Shown piece by piece: positions 8,857-17,592 of a stretch of DNA of 64,000 nt (positions are counted from its first letter, which is position 1; each line of letters opens with the position of its first letter). Origin of the DNA: Streptomyces chryseus (lineage in GTDB: Bacteria > Actinomycetota > Actinomycetes > Streptomycetales > Streptomycetaceae). The notes under the pieces were generated by a model. It searched no databases. It was not told where the DNA came from and was given only the letters and a program-made list of their open reading frames with translations. A program made the position numbers and the translations under genes. The stretch spans positions 62,001-126,000 of the forward strand of contig NZ_BMVO01000013.1 in assembly GCF_014650755.1 (NCBI RefSeq), written 5' to 3'.

Positions 8857-9621
8857 GTGGGGACCACGCAGCTCGATACGGTGCCGGAGCCGAAGTACTG
8901 GCACCTCAAGACCGTGCTCAGCGAGGCACTCGACTCCGATTTCGCGGTCGGTGAGATCCTGCCCAACGAGCGTGCACTCGCCGCTCGTTTCGGCGTCGCG
9001 CGCGCGACACTGCGCCAGGCGCTCGAACAGCTGGAGCTCGAAGGCCGGCTGCAGCGCCGTCGCGGTGTCGGCACCACGGTCGCCCCGCCGCGCGTCGGCG
9101 TGGACGTCGGGGCCTCGCAGCACGGCTGGCCCGGTGCGGCCGGCGACTCCTGGCAGCCCGTCGACTGCGTCAGCGCGCCCGCGCCCGCGGCGGTGGCCCG
9201 CATGCTCGACGGCGGGGCCGGGGACGAGGTGCACACGGTGCGCCGCATCCGGGTGACGCACGGCCAGCCGGTCGCCGCCGAGCTGCTGTACGTACCGGTG
9301 GCGTCCGTACCGGACCTCGCGGCCATCGAAGCGCCCTCGGGCGCGGCCCGTGCGCGCGGTGTGCTGCGGGAACTCCAGCGCCTCCAGATGGACGGCCAGG
9401 ACCGCGCGGTGGAGCTCGGCTCGGCCCGGGCCGACGACGCGCGGGAACTCGACCGCCTGCCGGGCGCCCCCGTCCTCGTCGTCACCACGCGTTACTTCGC
9501 CGAGGGCGGGACCGCCGCCGTCTCGGTGGCCACCTACCGGGCGGACACCTGCCGGCTCACCTTCGGCGACTCCGGCGACCTGGAGATCAGCCACCACACC
9601 CAGGAGCGCCAGGCCTCCTGA
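8857..9621 (+). CDS. GntR family (HutC/UTRA subfamily) transcriptional regulator
   Basis: 254 residues from a GTG. An N-terminal winged helix (ERALAARFGVARATLRQALE, about residues 35-75) is joined to a UTRA-type effector domain. This subfamily includes DasR and NagR, which sense phosphorylated amino sugars, but the effector here is unknown. A dre-like palindrome sits upstream. The convergent neighbour at 9707 encodes a ROK regulator, another family tied to amino-sugar control. DasR itself is not assigned because the protein diverges from it. Confidence 0.88.
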   Translation: MGTTQLDTVPEPKYWHLKTVLSEALDSDFAVGEILPNERALAARFGVARATLRQALEQLELEGRLQRRRGVGTTVAPPRVGVDVGASQHGWPGAAGDSWQPVDCVSAPAPAAVARMLDGGAGDEVHTVRRIRVTHGQPVAAELLYVPVASVPDLAAIEAPSGAARARGVLRELQRLQMDGQDRAVELGSARADDARELDRLPGAPVLVVTTRYFAEGGTAAVSVATYRADTCRLTFGDSGDLEISHHTQERQAS

Positions 9622-9706
9622 TCCGCCCGTCGTACGACACGGCAGGGCGCTGCGCGACGCGGCGGGCACTGCACGGCACAGCACCGGACCACGCGGCCCG
9701 TCGCAC

Positions 9707-10864
9707 TCAGCGGCGGGCCGTCACCGTTCCCTCGACGGCGAAGAGCTGCTCCTCGACGTGGTCGAGGGCGAGGCGCAGCGCACCGGTCGCCACGGCCGCC
9801 TCACCGAGCAGCGACAGCGCCACCTGCGGCGGACGCAGGCAGTAGCGCGCCAACTCGCCGCGCAGCGGCTCCAGTACGCCGTCGATCCCGGCCGCCCAGC
9901 CGCCGATCACGACCAGCTCCGGGTCGAGCGCCAGGACCAGCGCCGCCACGTCGTGCACCAGCCGCTGGATGAACCGCTGGACGGCCTCCTGCGCGGCGGC
10001 GTCCCCCTCCCTCGCGCGCCGGAAGACGGTGGCCACGGCCTGCTCGTCCAGCGGGAGCACCGGCTCGTCCGTCGTCGACAGCAGCATCTCCGGCGTGACC
10101 TCGCGGCCCAGCAGATGCAGCGCCCCGATCTCGCCGGCCGCGCCGCCGAACCCGCGGTGCAGGCGCCCGCCGATCAGCGAACCCGCTCCGGGGCTGAGCC
10201 CGGCCAGTACGAACACGATGTCGTCGGAGTCGACGGCGGCGCCCTTCCAGTGCTCGGCGACCGCCGCCGCGTTGGCGTCGTTCTCCACCAGCACGGGACA
10301 CCGGAAGGACCGGCGGAGCCGCTCACCGAGCGGCAGCCCCGTCCAGTCGGGCAGCGCCGTGCCCAGCCGCACGGTGCCGTCGGCCTCCACGATGCCGGGG
10401 GCTCCGACCCCGACGGCCCGCAGCGAGCTGCGCGGGACACCGGCGCGGCGCAGTACGTCGGCGACCATGGCGCGCACCCGGTCGAGCCGCTCGTCCGCCG
10501 ACGCGGTCTCGGACACCTCGCGCGAGCCGGCGCCGATGACCCGGCCGTCGAGGCCGGAGAGCAGGGCGGCGATGCGGTGCGGACCGATCTCGACGCCCAT
10601 CAGGTGCCCCGCCTCGGCGCGGAACCGGAACCTGCGCGCCGGGCGTCCCTGCCGCCGCGCCTCGCCCTCCTCGGGCGGGGCCTCGACGACGAGCCCCGTC
10701 TCCATGAGCCCTTCGACGACGCCCTCGACCGTCGGCCGGGACAGCCCCGTGACGCGGGTCAGGTCGGTGAGAGTCGGCGCGTCCGCGCCGCGCAGTGCGT
10801 GCAGCACCACCGCGGAGTTGATGCGCCGCAACAGAGAGGGGTCCCCGCCGGTCAACCGCCCCAC
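9707..10864 (-). CDS. ROK family transcriptional regulator (NagC/XylR type)
   Basis: 385 residues: an N-terminal MarR-like winged helix (TLTDLTRVTGLSRPTVEGVV, about 30-60) and a C-terminal ROK/sugar-kinase-fold domain with VENDANAAAVAEHWKG and GFGGAAGEIG. The Cys-rich zinc motif of canonical ROK repressors is not evident in the GEIGALHLLG region. ROK repressors respond to sugars or sugar phosphates. No transporter or sugar enzyme is adjacent, so the target is unknown. It converges on the GntR gene. Confidence 0.9.
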   Translation of the reverse strand: MGRLTGGDPSLLRRINSAVVLHALRGADAPTLTDLTRVTGLSRPTVEGVVEGLMETGLVVEAPPEEGEARRQGRPARRFRFRAEAGHLMGVEIGPHRIAALLSGLDGRVIGAGSREVSETASADERLDRVRAMVADVLRRAGVPRSSLRAVGVGAPGIVEADGTVRLGTALPDWTGLPLGERLRRSFRCPVLVENDANAAAVAEHWKGAAVDSDDIVFVLAGLSPGAGSLIGGRLHRGFGGAAGEIGALHLLGREVTPEMLLSTTDEPVLPLDEQAVATVFRRAREGDAAAQEAVQRFIQRLVHDVAALVLALDPELVVIGGWAAGIDGVLEPLRGELARYCLRPPQVALSLLGEAAVATGALRLALDHVEEQLFAVEGTVTARR

Positions 10865-10984
10865 GGTGTGTCCTCCCAGCTCGCGCGCTTGTTCTGCCGG
10901 ATCGTACTCGCTGGTCGGTAGGGCGGCGAGAGCGGTCCCGCCGCGTCCGTCCTGCGCGCCGCCGACACGCCGCGCCGGTGGACC

Positions 10985-11062
10985 TCACCGGGGCGTGATG
11001 AAGCCCGACTCGTACGCCGCGATCACGGCCTGCGTCCGGTCCCGCGCTCCCAGCTTGGCGAC
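10985..11062 (-). pseudogene. C-terminal remnant of a NarL/LuxR response regulator
   Basis: Only the last 26 codons remain: AVAKLGARDRTQAVIAAY followed by ESGFITPR and a stop. This is the end of the LuxR-type HTH found in NarL-family response regulators. The receiver domain and the first HTH helices are absent, and the upstream sequence bears no resemblance to the family. It is a deletion relic between the ROK gene and a hypothetical gene. Confidence 0.7.
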
Positions 11063-11132
11063 GGCGGGTGCTGCCGCGTCCGCGACGCCTGACGGACAAC
11101 CAGTTGTCAGTGCCGGCAGGTTTACTGACGTC

Positions 11133-11573
11133 ATGAGCACCGCACGGTATCTCGCCCTCATAGACGACCTGTTGCGCACCCGGGAGTTCCCGGCTCAGCG
11201 CCGCAGGACGGCAACCGGCTTCAGCGGACCCGGCTATCACACGGCGGAGCTGAGCGGAGCCGGGGAGCCGGGCGGCGAAGACGCTGCGGAGCGAGTGGAA
11301 GCGCGGGAGCAGTGCGTGGCCGAGCACGACGCGCTGGTGGCCGTACTCGACGGGCGGTGGGGCGAGGCCCAGGTATTCAGCCTCTGGAGTTTGCTGGAAC
11401 GGAGCATCGGGGGAGAGGCCGTACCGGCGCCCTGGGACGAGCTGAGCGCCGGGTTCGACAGCCTGCACCTCTGGCGGGCCGACGGCCGGTGGATAGCGGT
11501 CGGGCTGGCGCTGGAGGCCGAGGGGCCGTCGTACGCGCTGGCGGCGGTCGTCACCGGCATCGATCCGCCGTAG
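11133..11573 (+). CDS. Hypothetical protein
   Basis: 146 residues from an ATG at 11133 (MSTARYLALIDDLLRTREF). It is acidic and soluble, with no signal or membrane segment. Codon use matches the neighbours (high GC3), which supports coding. I do not recognise the family. It begins about 70 bp after the LuxR relic, so the locus may have been rearranged. It converges on the mug gene with 41 bp between stops. Confidence 0.6.
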   Translation: MSTARYLALIDDLLRTREFPAQRRRTATGFSGPGYHTAELSGAGEPGGEDAAERVEAREQCVAEHDALVAVLDGRWGEAQVFSLWSLLERSIGGEAVPAPWDELSAGFDSLHLWRADGRWIAVGLALEAEGPSYALAAVVTGIDPP

Positions 11574-11614
11574 CAGCGACGCCGGAAACAGCCAGGCGGC
11601 GCATCTGCCCGCCG

Positions 11615-12178
11615 CTAGCGGCCGGCCGGCAGGTCCTCGCCCTCGTCCAGTGACGCGGCCCGCAGCCGGGCGAACTCCTCGGCCATGGTCTGTGCGGTCC
11701 AGTGGGCGTTGAGCCCGCTCGGGTTGGGCAGGACCCAGATCTGGGTCGCGCCGATCGTCCGCTCCTGGGGCCCGACCGTCGCCTTCCGCTCCCCGAAGGC
11801 CGTGCGGTAGGCCGTGATGCCCACCACCGCGAGCCACCGGGGCCGCAGCAGCTCGACCTTCTCCGTCAGGACGCGCCCGCCCTCGCGGAACTCCTCGTCG
11901 CTTATCTCGTCGGCCCGCGCGCTCGCCCTGGCCACCACATTGGTGATGCCCAGACCGTAGGAAAGGAGTTCGTCCTGCTCCGCCGGCCTCAGCTGCCGGG
12001 GTGTGAAGCCCGAGAGGTGGAGCACGGGCCAGAAGCGGTTGCCGGGGCGGGCGAAGTGGTGGCCCGTCGCGGCCGACATCAGCCCGGGGTTGATACCGCA
12101 GAAGAGCACCCGCAGGCCGCCCGCGACCACATCGGGGACGAGGCGGTCGCGGGCGGCCAGGAGCTCTTCGGGTGTCAT
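11615..12178 (-). CDS. mug: G/U mismatch-specific DNA glycosylase (Mug/TDG family)
   Basis: 187 residues, normal for the family. GINPGLMSAATGHHFARPGN contains the active-site Asn loop, and NPSGLNAHW is the minor-groove insertion motif. The enzyme excises uracil or thymine, and ethenocytosine, opposite G to start base-excision repair. It lies 10 bp downstream of purB on the same strand and is probably co-transcribed. Confidence 0.93.
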   Translation of the reverse strand: MTPEELLAARDRLVPDVVAGGLRVLFCGINPGLMSAATGHHFARPGNRFWPVLHLSGFTPRQLRPAEQDELLSYGLGITNVVARASARADEISDEEFREGGRVLTEKVELLRPRWLAVVGITAYRTAFGERKATVGPQERTIGATQIWVLPNPSGLNAHWTAQTMAEEFARLRAASLDEGEDLPAGR

Positions 12179-12188
12179 GCCGCGCGGA

Positions 12189-13631
12189 TCAGAGGATCGA
12201 TCCGGGGGTGTACCCGGCGGCGTCGGGGTGCTGCTTGGCGATCTCCTCGATACGGGAGATCACCGAGCCGACCTGCTGAGCGGCCGCCCCGGTGAAGGAC
12301 AGCTTGTCGGCCATCAGCTCGTCCAGCTGGGCGCGGTCGAGCGGGATCCGCTCGTCGGCCGCCAGCTTGTCGAGGAGTTCGTTGCGCTCGGCGCCCTGCT
12401 CACGCATCGCCAGCGCCGAGGCGACGGCGTTCTCCTTGATGGCCTCGTGCGCCACCTCGCGGCCGACCCCGGCGCGTACCGAAGCCATGAGCACCTTCGT
12501 CGTGGCGAGGAAGGGGAGATAGCGGTCGAGCTCGCGGGCCACGACCGCCGGGAACGCGCCGAACTCGTCAAGCACGGTGAGGAAGGTCTCCAGGAGACCG
12601 TCGAAGGCGAAGAACGCGTCGGGCAGCGCGACACGGCGCACCACCGAGCAGGACACGTCGCCCTCGTTCCACTGGTCGCCCGCCAGCTCGCCCGTCATCG
12701 AGGCGTAGCCGCGCAGGATCACCATGAGGCCGTTCACACGCTCGCAGGAGCGGGTGTTCATCTTGTGCGGCATCGCGGACGAGCCGACCTGGCCGGGCTT
12801 GAAGCCCTCCGTCACCAGCTCGTGCCCGGCCATCAGCCGGATGGTCTTGGCCAGGGAGGAGGGGGCGCCCGCCAGCTGCACGAGCGCCGTGACGACCTCG
12901 TAGTCCAGCGAGCGCGGGTAGACCTGGCCCACCGAGGTGAAGGCCTGCGAGAAGCCGAGGTGGACGGCGATCCGCTGCTCCAGGTCCGCCAGCTTCCCGG
13001 CGTCTCCGCCCAGCAGGTCCAGCATGTCCTGGGCGGTGCCGACCGGGCCCTTGATCCCGCGCAGCGGGTAGCGGCCGAGCAGTTCCTCAAGGCGTCCGTA
13101 CGCCACCAGCAGCTCGTCGGCCGCCGTCGCGAAGCGCTTGCCGAGAGTCGTCGCCTGGGCCGCCACGTTGTGGGAGCGGCCCGCCATGACGAGCTCCGCG
13201 TACTCACCGGACAGCTTGCCCAGCCGGGCCAGCACGGCGACCGTGCGGTCGCGCATCAGCTCCAGCGAGAGCCGGATCTGCAGCTGCTCGACGTTCTCGG
13301 TCAGGTCGCGGGAGGTCATGCCCTTGTGGACCTGCTCGTGCCCGGCGAGCGAGTTGAACTCCTCGATCCGGGCCTTCACGTCGTGGCGCGTGACCTTCTC
13401 GCGCTCGGCGATCGACGCCAGGTCGACCTGGTCGAGCACGCGCTCGTAGTCGGAGATGGCCGCGTCGGGCACCTCGATGCCGAGATCCTTCTGGGCGCGG
13501 AGCACCGCGAGCCACAGCTGGCGCTCGAGCTTCACCTTCTGCTCGGGGGACCACAGGACGGCGAGTTGCGCGGAGGCATAGCGGCCGGCCAGGACGTTGG
13601 GGATGCGAGGCTTCGCAGGAGCAGCAGTCAC
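12189..13631 (-). CDS. purB: Adenylosuccinate lyase
   Basis: 480 residues starting at a GTG. The signature loop GSSAMPHKMNTRSCERVN is the flexible fumarase-superfamily loop with the catalytic Ser, and TSRDLTENVEQ and GRSHNVAAQATTLGKR supply other active-site residues. The cytoplasmic enzyme acts twice in purine synthesis, converting SAICAR to AICAR and adenylosuccinate to AMP. mug follows immediately on the same strand. Confidence 0.97.
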   Translation of the reverse strand: MTAAPAKPRIPNVLAGRYASAQLAVLWSPEQKVKLERQLWLAVLRAQKDLGIEVPDAAISDYERVLDQVDLASIAEREKVTRHDVKARIEEFNSLAGHEQVHKGMTSRDLTENVEQLQIRLSLELMRDRTVAVLARLGKLSGEYAELVMAGRSHNVAAQATTLGKRFATAADELLVAYGRLEELLGRYPLRGIKGPVGTAQDMLDLLGGDAGKLADLEQRIAVHLGFSQAFTSVGQVYPRSLDYEVVTALVQLAGAPSSLAKTIRLMAGHELVTEGFKPGQVGSSAMPHKMNTRSCERVNGLMVILRGYASMTGELAGDQWNEGDVSCSVVRRVALPDAFFAFDGLLETFLTVLDEFGAFPAVVARELDRYLPFLATTKVLMASVRAGVGREVAHEAIKENAVASALAMREQGAERNELLDKLAADERIPLDRAQLDELMADKLSFTGAAAQQVGSVISRIEEIAKQHPDAAGYTPGSIL

Positions 13632-14019
13632 GTGACCAGAGCTTACCTGCCGTCTTCAGCGGCTCGTGAGCGCCCACACAGTCCATAAGGTCCAGGTCAG
13701 AGGCTCCCAATACCGTGTCGCGCACAGCGCGTGAGACGCGCGTGAGACGGAACGGCCCCGGGCTGCTGATTCCAGCCCTGCCGGGTCCTTGATCCGAAAC
13801 CGTTCCGATCAAGGAGGGAGCCGAACCCCTGCGAGCCCGACCGCGTCGCGACCGCGTCGTGCACGCCCGGGTTGCCCTGGAGGGGCCAGCAGGGCGACGA
13901 CCTTGTTTGGCCGCGGACTACCTGCGGCCTGTCTCGCCGAGCGCTCTCCTCTGGCTACCACCCCCTGCGGCGCCGCAGGAACGGAGGCAGGCCGATGAGC
14001 CCGCCGCGCACTGTTTACG
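13632..14019. other. Intergenic region upstream of purB with inverted repeats
   Basis: No convincing gene. It should hold the purB promoter (leftward). Two inverted repeats are visible: GGGCTG-N7-CAGCCC at 13760-13778 and CCTTGATC-N12-GATCAAGG at 13787-13814. The second could be an operator or hairpin. Several overlapping short frames exist on both strands, but none has distinctive content. Confidence 0.5.
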
Positions 14020-14187
14020 GTGCCGACCTTCGGCGCCCACGCCGGCGCCGAGGCCGTCATGATCCATGACGACGGACCGCTCCACGTCGCCAGTCGGTTG
14101 CAGTACCCGTGCGGCCGGAGCGTCCGTCGGCACGTGGGCGTATACGTCGAGGAGCCCGGGTGCGCCTCACACTGGAAGAGCGCGTGA
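14020..14187 (+). CDS. Possible small protein, uncertain
   Basis: 55-codon frame from a GTG at 14020 (or 42 codons from the ATG at 14059). It ends 3 bp before a strong terminator and has high GC3. Residues include RLQYPCGRSVRRHVGVYVEE. A GGAGG site with an ATG at 13995 lies just upstream in another frame, which hits a stop at 14069, so a frameshift within a slightly longer gene is possible. Family not recognised; coding status is uncertain. Confidence 0.3.
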   Translation: MPTFGAHAGAEAVMIHDDGPLHVASRLQYPCGRSVRRHVGVYVEEPGCASHWKSA

Positions 14188-14190
14188 GAC

Positions 14191-14224
14191 GACGAAGCCC
14201 CGCCGAATCCAGCGGGGCTTCGTC
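14191..14224. terminator. Strong bidirectional terminator hairpin
   Basis: Perfect 13-bp stem GACGAAGCCCCGC/GCGGGGCTTCGTC with an 8-nt loop. It separates the small ORF/purB side from the SARP regulator and probably insulates the left edge of the RiPP cluster. Confidence 0.8.
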
Positions 14225-14508
14225 GCGCGGCGTTCTACGACGGTGTGCAGTGTCCGGTGTGGGCGACGCCCTGGAGGCTTCCTCCACGCTCCCTGTTCCG
14301 TCCCAGGTGGGGCGGAAGCGCGCGGGACTGTACTGGGTGCCCCGTACCCCGTTGATCCGCCCCGCCGCCCCGGTCCGGGTAGCCCCGATCGACCAGAGGC
14401 CGTTCGCGGGCGCGACCCGGCCGGCGTAGGCAGGGTGGGGTGGGCGGCTCAAGCAGGGCAGACGTACGCACGCGCCTGCGCGGTTCAGGCGGGTGCCCGG
14501 AGGTGTGA
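14225..14508. other. Non-coding gap at left edge of the RiPP cluster
   Basis: About 280 bp between the terminator and the SARP stop codon. I see no gene or clear repeat here. Confidence 0.5.
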
Positions 14509-15222
14509 TCAGACTTTGATGCGGGCTGCCAGTGCCTGGTATTCGTCGCTCGGAGTGAGGTCCAGTTCTGTGCCGATGAACCGCGCGTACTCCTGATACA
14601 CGCGCCATGCGGTGGCGTTGTCGTTGCGTTCGAGGAAGGCGGCTGTCACGGTCCGGTAGGGGGACTCGTGGAGGTGGTCGATCTTGGTCGCAGCGACTGC
14701 CATCTCGATCGACAGGAGCGTGTTGTCAGCGGCGAGAAGGACCGCCGCGAGGGCGTCGAGGGCGAGGAGGCGGGTGTGGTTCCATTCCGTCTGCAGTGTG
14801 TGAACCTGGTCCGACGATTCACCGACGAGGACGGGTGTCTTCAATGGCTGCCACCGCTCGGGCGGCGAATCTGCGATCTCCTGCTTCGACAGGGTTTGAC
14901 GGAGGACGGAGTCGGCAACGTCCCAGGCGGTGTACAGGTCCACGCCCCCTGCCTCCCCGGAGAGGCCGACGCGGCCCTGAGAGACGGTCAGTACGGTTTC
15001 GTGGGGGAACATGTGGTTGATTCGCCACAGCAGGTTCCGCAGTCGTTTCAGGCGCGGCACCTCCGGAACATCGGGCCATAAGCGGGCGGCGAGTGTGGCA
15101 CGCGGCATGGGATGCCGTTCCAGAGCGACGAGGACGATCGCGGTGCGTGGCAGGTCGGGTACGGGTTGAGGTCTCTGATCGTGGGTGAACTGAAAACTTG
15201 GCATGAGCTGTATGTCGATCAC
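14509..15222 (-). CDS. SARP family pathway regulator (wHTH plus BTAD)
   Basis: 237 residues. The N-terminal half has a winged-helix region (ATLAARLWPDVPEVPRLKRL), and the C-terminal half is a BTAD domain (helical repeats around LLALDALAAVLLAA and TAWRVYQEYARF). SARPs activate antibiotic and RiPP clusters by binding direct repeats near target promoters. It is the last gene of the cluster, on the same strand and about 100 bp beyond the ABC gene, past a hairpin, so it probably has its own promoter. GTG start at 15222; an internal ATG at 15204 is an alternative. Confidence 0.85.
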   Translation of the reverse strand: MIDIQLMPSFQFTHDQRPQPVPDLPRTAIVLVALERHPMPRATLAARLWPDVPEVPRLKRLRNLLWRINHMFPHETVLTVSQGRVGLSGEAGGVDLYTAWDVADSVLRQTLSKQEIADSPPERWQPLKTPVLVGESSDQVHTLQTEWNHTRLLALDALAAVLLAADNTLLSIEMAVAATKIDHLHESPYRTVTAAFLERNDNATAWRVYQEYARFIGTELDLTPSDEYQALAARIKV

Positions 15223-15267
15223 GCGGCCCCCATGTGTTGTGCATACCGGGGGTGGTCACTCCCCGGC

Positions 15268-15307
15268 GTGGAAGGCCGGCAGGGTGGTCAGCCTTCCTGG
15301 CCCTCCA
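15268..15307 (-). terminator. Imperfect hairpin after the RiPP operon
   Basis: An imperfect inverted repeat (GTGGA-rich left arm, TCCAC right arm, with internal mismatches) just past the ABC exporter stop. It probably terminates or attenuates the seven-gene transcript before the SARP gene. Confidence 0.4.
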
Positions 15308-15322
15308 CGTTGATGGTGTGGT

Positions 15323-17164
15323 TCAGCCCCGCGCCAGAAGCTGCCCGCGGGCCAGCTCCCGGTAGAACTCGTCTGTGTCCATGAGTTCGGCGTGGGTCCC
15401 GACGGACCGTACGCCTCCACCGGCAAGGACGATGATCCGGTCCGACGCTACAACGGTGGACAGCCGGTGGGCGACCACAATTGTCGTCGCCCGGTCGGCC
15501 ACGGCGTCGAACGCCTCCTGCAAAGCCTGCTCGTTGGGGGAGTCGAGTTGCGAGGTGGCTTCGTCGAGGAGGATGAGGCCCGGGCGGCGCAGGAGGAGAC
15601 GGGCGGCGGCGACACGCTGGCGTTCCCCGCCGGAGAGTTGTGAACCGCGTTCCCCTACGGGGGAATCGAGGCCATCGGGAAGACCGCGCACGATGTGGTC
15701 GAGACGCACAGCGCGGACGACCTCCGCCAACTCCTTCGCCGGTACGTCCCGGTGGGTGCCGTACAGCAGGTTCTCGCGGAGGGTTCCGGCGAGGACGGGG
15801 GCAGTCTGTTCCACATACCCGATGCGGGCGCGAAGCGAGTTGAGGGGGAGGGTGGCGAGGTCTCGGCCGTCGAAAAGTATGCGGCCGGCGGTGGGGTCGT
15901 AGAAGCGTTCCAGCAGGTTGAGAACGGTGGTCTTGCCGACACCGGAGGGGCCGACGATCGCCGTCTTCATTCCCGCGTCGATGCGGAACGACACCTCGGA
16001 CAACACCGGCTCGTCGGTGCGGTAGGTGAAGGTGACCCGGTCGAACTCCACAGTCGGCGGTGTCCCCTCGCGGCCTGTCTCTCGCCGGGGTGAGCGTTCG
16101 GTCACGCTCTCGGGGCTGGTGACGGTGACGACGTCCGGAAACTCGGTGTCCATCGTGTCCGCCTCCATGATGCGAGCGGCAGCCGCGAACGCCTTCTGCA
16201 ACTGAGACACCGCGGCGGTGATCACCATGAGGGGGGAGCCGAGATACATGACATAGAGGAGGAAGGCGATGAGGTCGGCGGCAGGCAGAGTGCCGCTGGC
16301 GACACGGTAGCCGCCGACGCCGAGGACGACGAGGAAGGAGAGCTGCATGGCCAGCGCGGTGCCGACGCTGATGAACGCGTCGAGTTTCACGGTGCGGACC
16401 CCGGCGGTGTAGGCGCTCCGGGCGTGGCCTCCGATGCGGCCCGCCTCGGTGTCCTGCATCACCCCTGCCTTCACCGTACGAATGGCACTGAGGGCGCGTT
16501 CGAGGGAGGAGGTCATGTGGCCGACATGTTCCTGCGCCGTGTGGGTCGAATCCCTGATACGGCTCAGGGCGGGCGCGACGACAAGGGTGACGACGGCGAT
16601 GACGGCGAGTACCACGACCAGGAGGATCCAGTCGAGGTAGACCATGAGGGCGATCGCCCCGACGATGGTCACGACGCCGGGCAGGGCGTCGAGGACATTG
16701 GCGGTGAGGACCGAGCGCAACAGCGTGGTGTCCGAGCCGGCTTTGGACAGCAGGTCACCGGTCTGCCTGCGGTCGTACTCCGCCACCTTGAGGTGCAGGA
16801 GACGCTGGATGAGGCGCAGGCGGAGGCCGAGAACCATGCGTTCCCCGGCGCGTTCGAGGATGAAGAGCTGAAGGCCCGACATGACAGCGCCGGCCAGAAC
16901 GAGGGCTATGAGGGTCAACAGCGGCCCCAGCAGGCCGCTTTTGTCGGTGACTGCGTCGAGGATTGTGCGAGCGGCCATGGGTTGGGCAAGGGCGCCGAGG
17001 GAGCCGGCCAGGCCGAGGAAGAGGCCGAGGACGATGGGCTTCCGGTGCGGGCGGGCCAGTCGCAGCAGGACTTTCAGCCCGATGTCCTGTTCCTCGGCAT
17101 TGTTCGTGTCCACGTCGTTCCCAGCCTCTTCCACAGTCCCCTCCTCCGCGGCCAACACCGTCAT
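15323..17164 (-). CDS. ABC exporter (fused TMD-NBD), likely RiPP export/immunity
   Basis: 613 residues. Six membrane segments span about residues 35-320. The ATPase domain has Walker A GPSGVGKTT, signature LSGGERQR, Walker B LILLDEATS and the switch His in VVAHRLS. There is no N-terminal C39 peptidase domain, so it exports but does not cleave the leader. The start overlaps the SnoaL-like stop upstream by 4 nt, placing it at the end of the RiPP operon. It probably exports the modified peptide and may give self-resistance. Confidence 0.93.
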   Translation of the reverse strand: MTVLAAEEGTVEEAGNDVDTNNAEEQDIGLKVLLRLARPHRKPIVLGLFLGLAGSLGALAQPMAARTILDAVTDKSGLLGPLLTLIALVLAGAVMSGLQLFILERAGERMVLGLRLRLIQRLLHLKVAEYDRRQTGDLLSKAGSDTTLLRSVLTANVLDALPGVVTIVGAIALMVYLDWILLVVVLAVIAVVTLVVAPALSRIRDSTHTAQEHVGHMTSSLERALSAIRTVKAGVMQDTEAGRIGGHARSAYTAGVRTVKLDAFISVGTALAMQLSFLVVLGVGGYRVASGTLPAADLIAFLLYVMYLGSPLMVITAAVSQLQKAFAAAARIMEADTMDTEFPDVVTVTSPESVTERSPRRETGREGTPPTVEFDRVTFTYRTDEPVLSEVSFRIDAGMKTAIVGPSGVGKTTVLNLLERFYDPTAGRILFDGRDLATLPLNSLRARIGYVEQTAPVLAGTLRENLLYGTHRDVPAKELAEVVRAVRLDHIVRGLPDGLDSPVGERGSQLSGGERQRVAAARLLLRRPGLILLDEATSQLDSPNEQALQEAFDAVADRATTIVVAHRLSTVVASDRIIVLAGGGVRSVGTHAELMDTDEFYRELARGQLLARG

Positions 17165-17592
17165 ACGGGCATGAGGAGCCGTATGCGGCGGTTGGTCACC
17201 TTGATCTGCCAGACCCAGGCCATGAGATCCATGACGCCGTCACGGAACACAATCCTCCCGTCCCGGACCCGCCAGTAGGTGAAGCCTTTGGCATCGACGG
17301 GGAAGCTGCCCCGGTCGTCGTGGAAGGTGCCTGTCAGACGCCATTCCCACACGACCTGCTCACCCTGAACGATCACCTGTCCGACGGTGAGGTGGTGGTC
17401 GGGAATGCGGGTCAGTACGTCGGCGACGCGCTCCACCAGTTCGACACGGGTGGCATGGGTGACGTTCTCGTCCCCGCCGAACTCCGTCACGTCCGGCGCG
17501 TATTCGGCGACGGCGGACGTGTCGTGATCATTCCACACCCGCTGGGCGTAGTCGTGAACGATGCGCCGCACCTCGTCGGCGGTGTGGTTCAT
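17161..17592 (-). CDS. SnoaL-like protein (RiPP cluster, copy 1)
   Basis: 143 residues with the cone-shaped NTF2/SnoaL pattern (VRRIVHDYAQRVWNDHDTSA, then VWEWRLTGTFHDDRG). The family includes polyketide cyclases, isomerases and non-catalytic binding proteins. It overlaps both neighbours by 4 nt (ATGA). With a second SnoaL-like gene directly upstream, a heterodimer or a cyclisation/tailoring role in peptide maturation is possible, but this is inference. Confidence 0.8.
   Translation of the reverse strand: MNHTADEVRRIVHDYAQRVWNDHDTSAVAEYAPDVTEFGGDENVTHATRVELVERVADVLTRIPDHHLTVGQVIVQGEQVVWEWRLTGTFHDDRGSFPVDAKGFTYWRVRDGRIVFRDGVMDLMAWVWQIKVTNRRIRLLMPV

Noticed and set aside
12003..13688. 561-codon plus-strand frame across purB
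   Set aside because: Antisense to a certain adenylosuccinate lyase; content is low-complexity Arg/His/Gly/Ala without family features.
13632..14190. tRNA gene or phage attachment site near the terminator
   Set aside because: I looked for a T-loop, CCA end and cloverleaf pairing and found none; no integrase or direct repeats flank the region.
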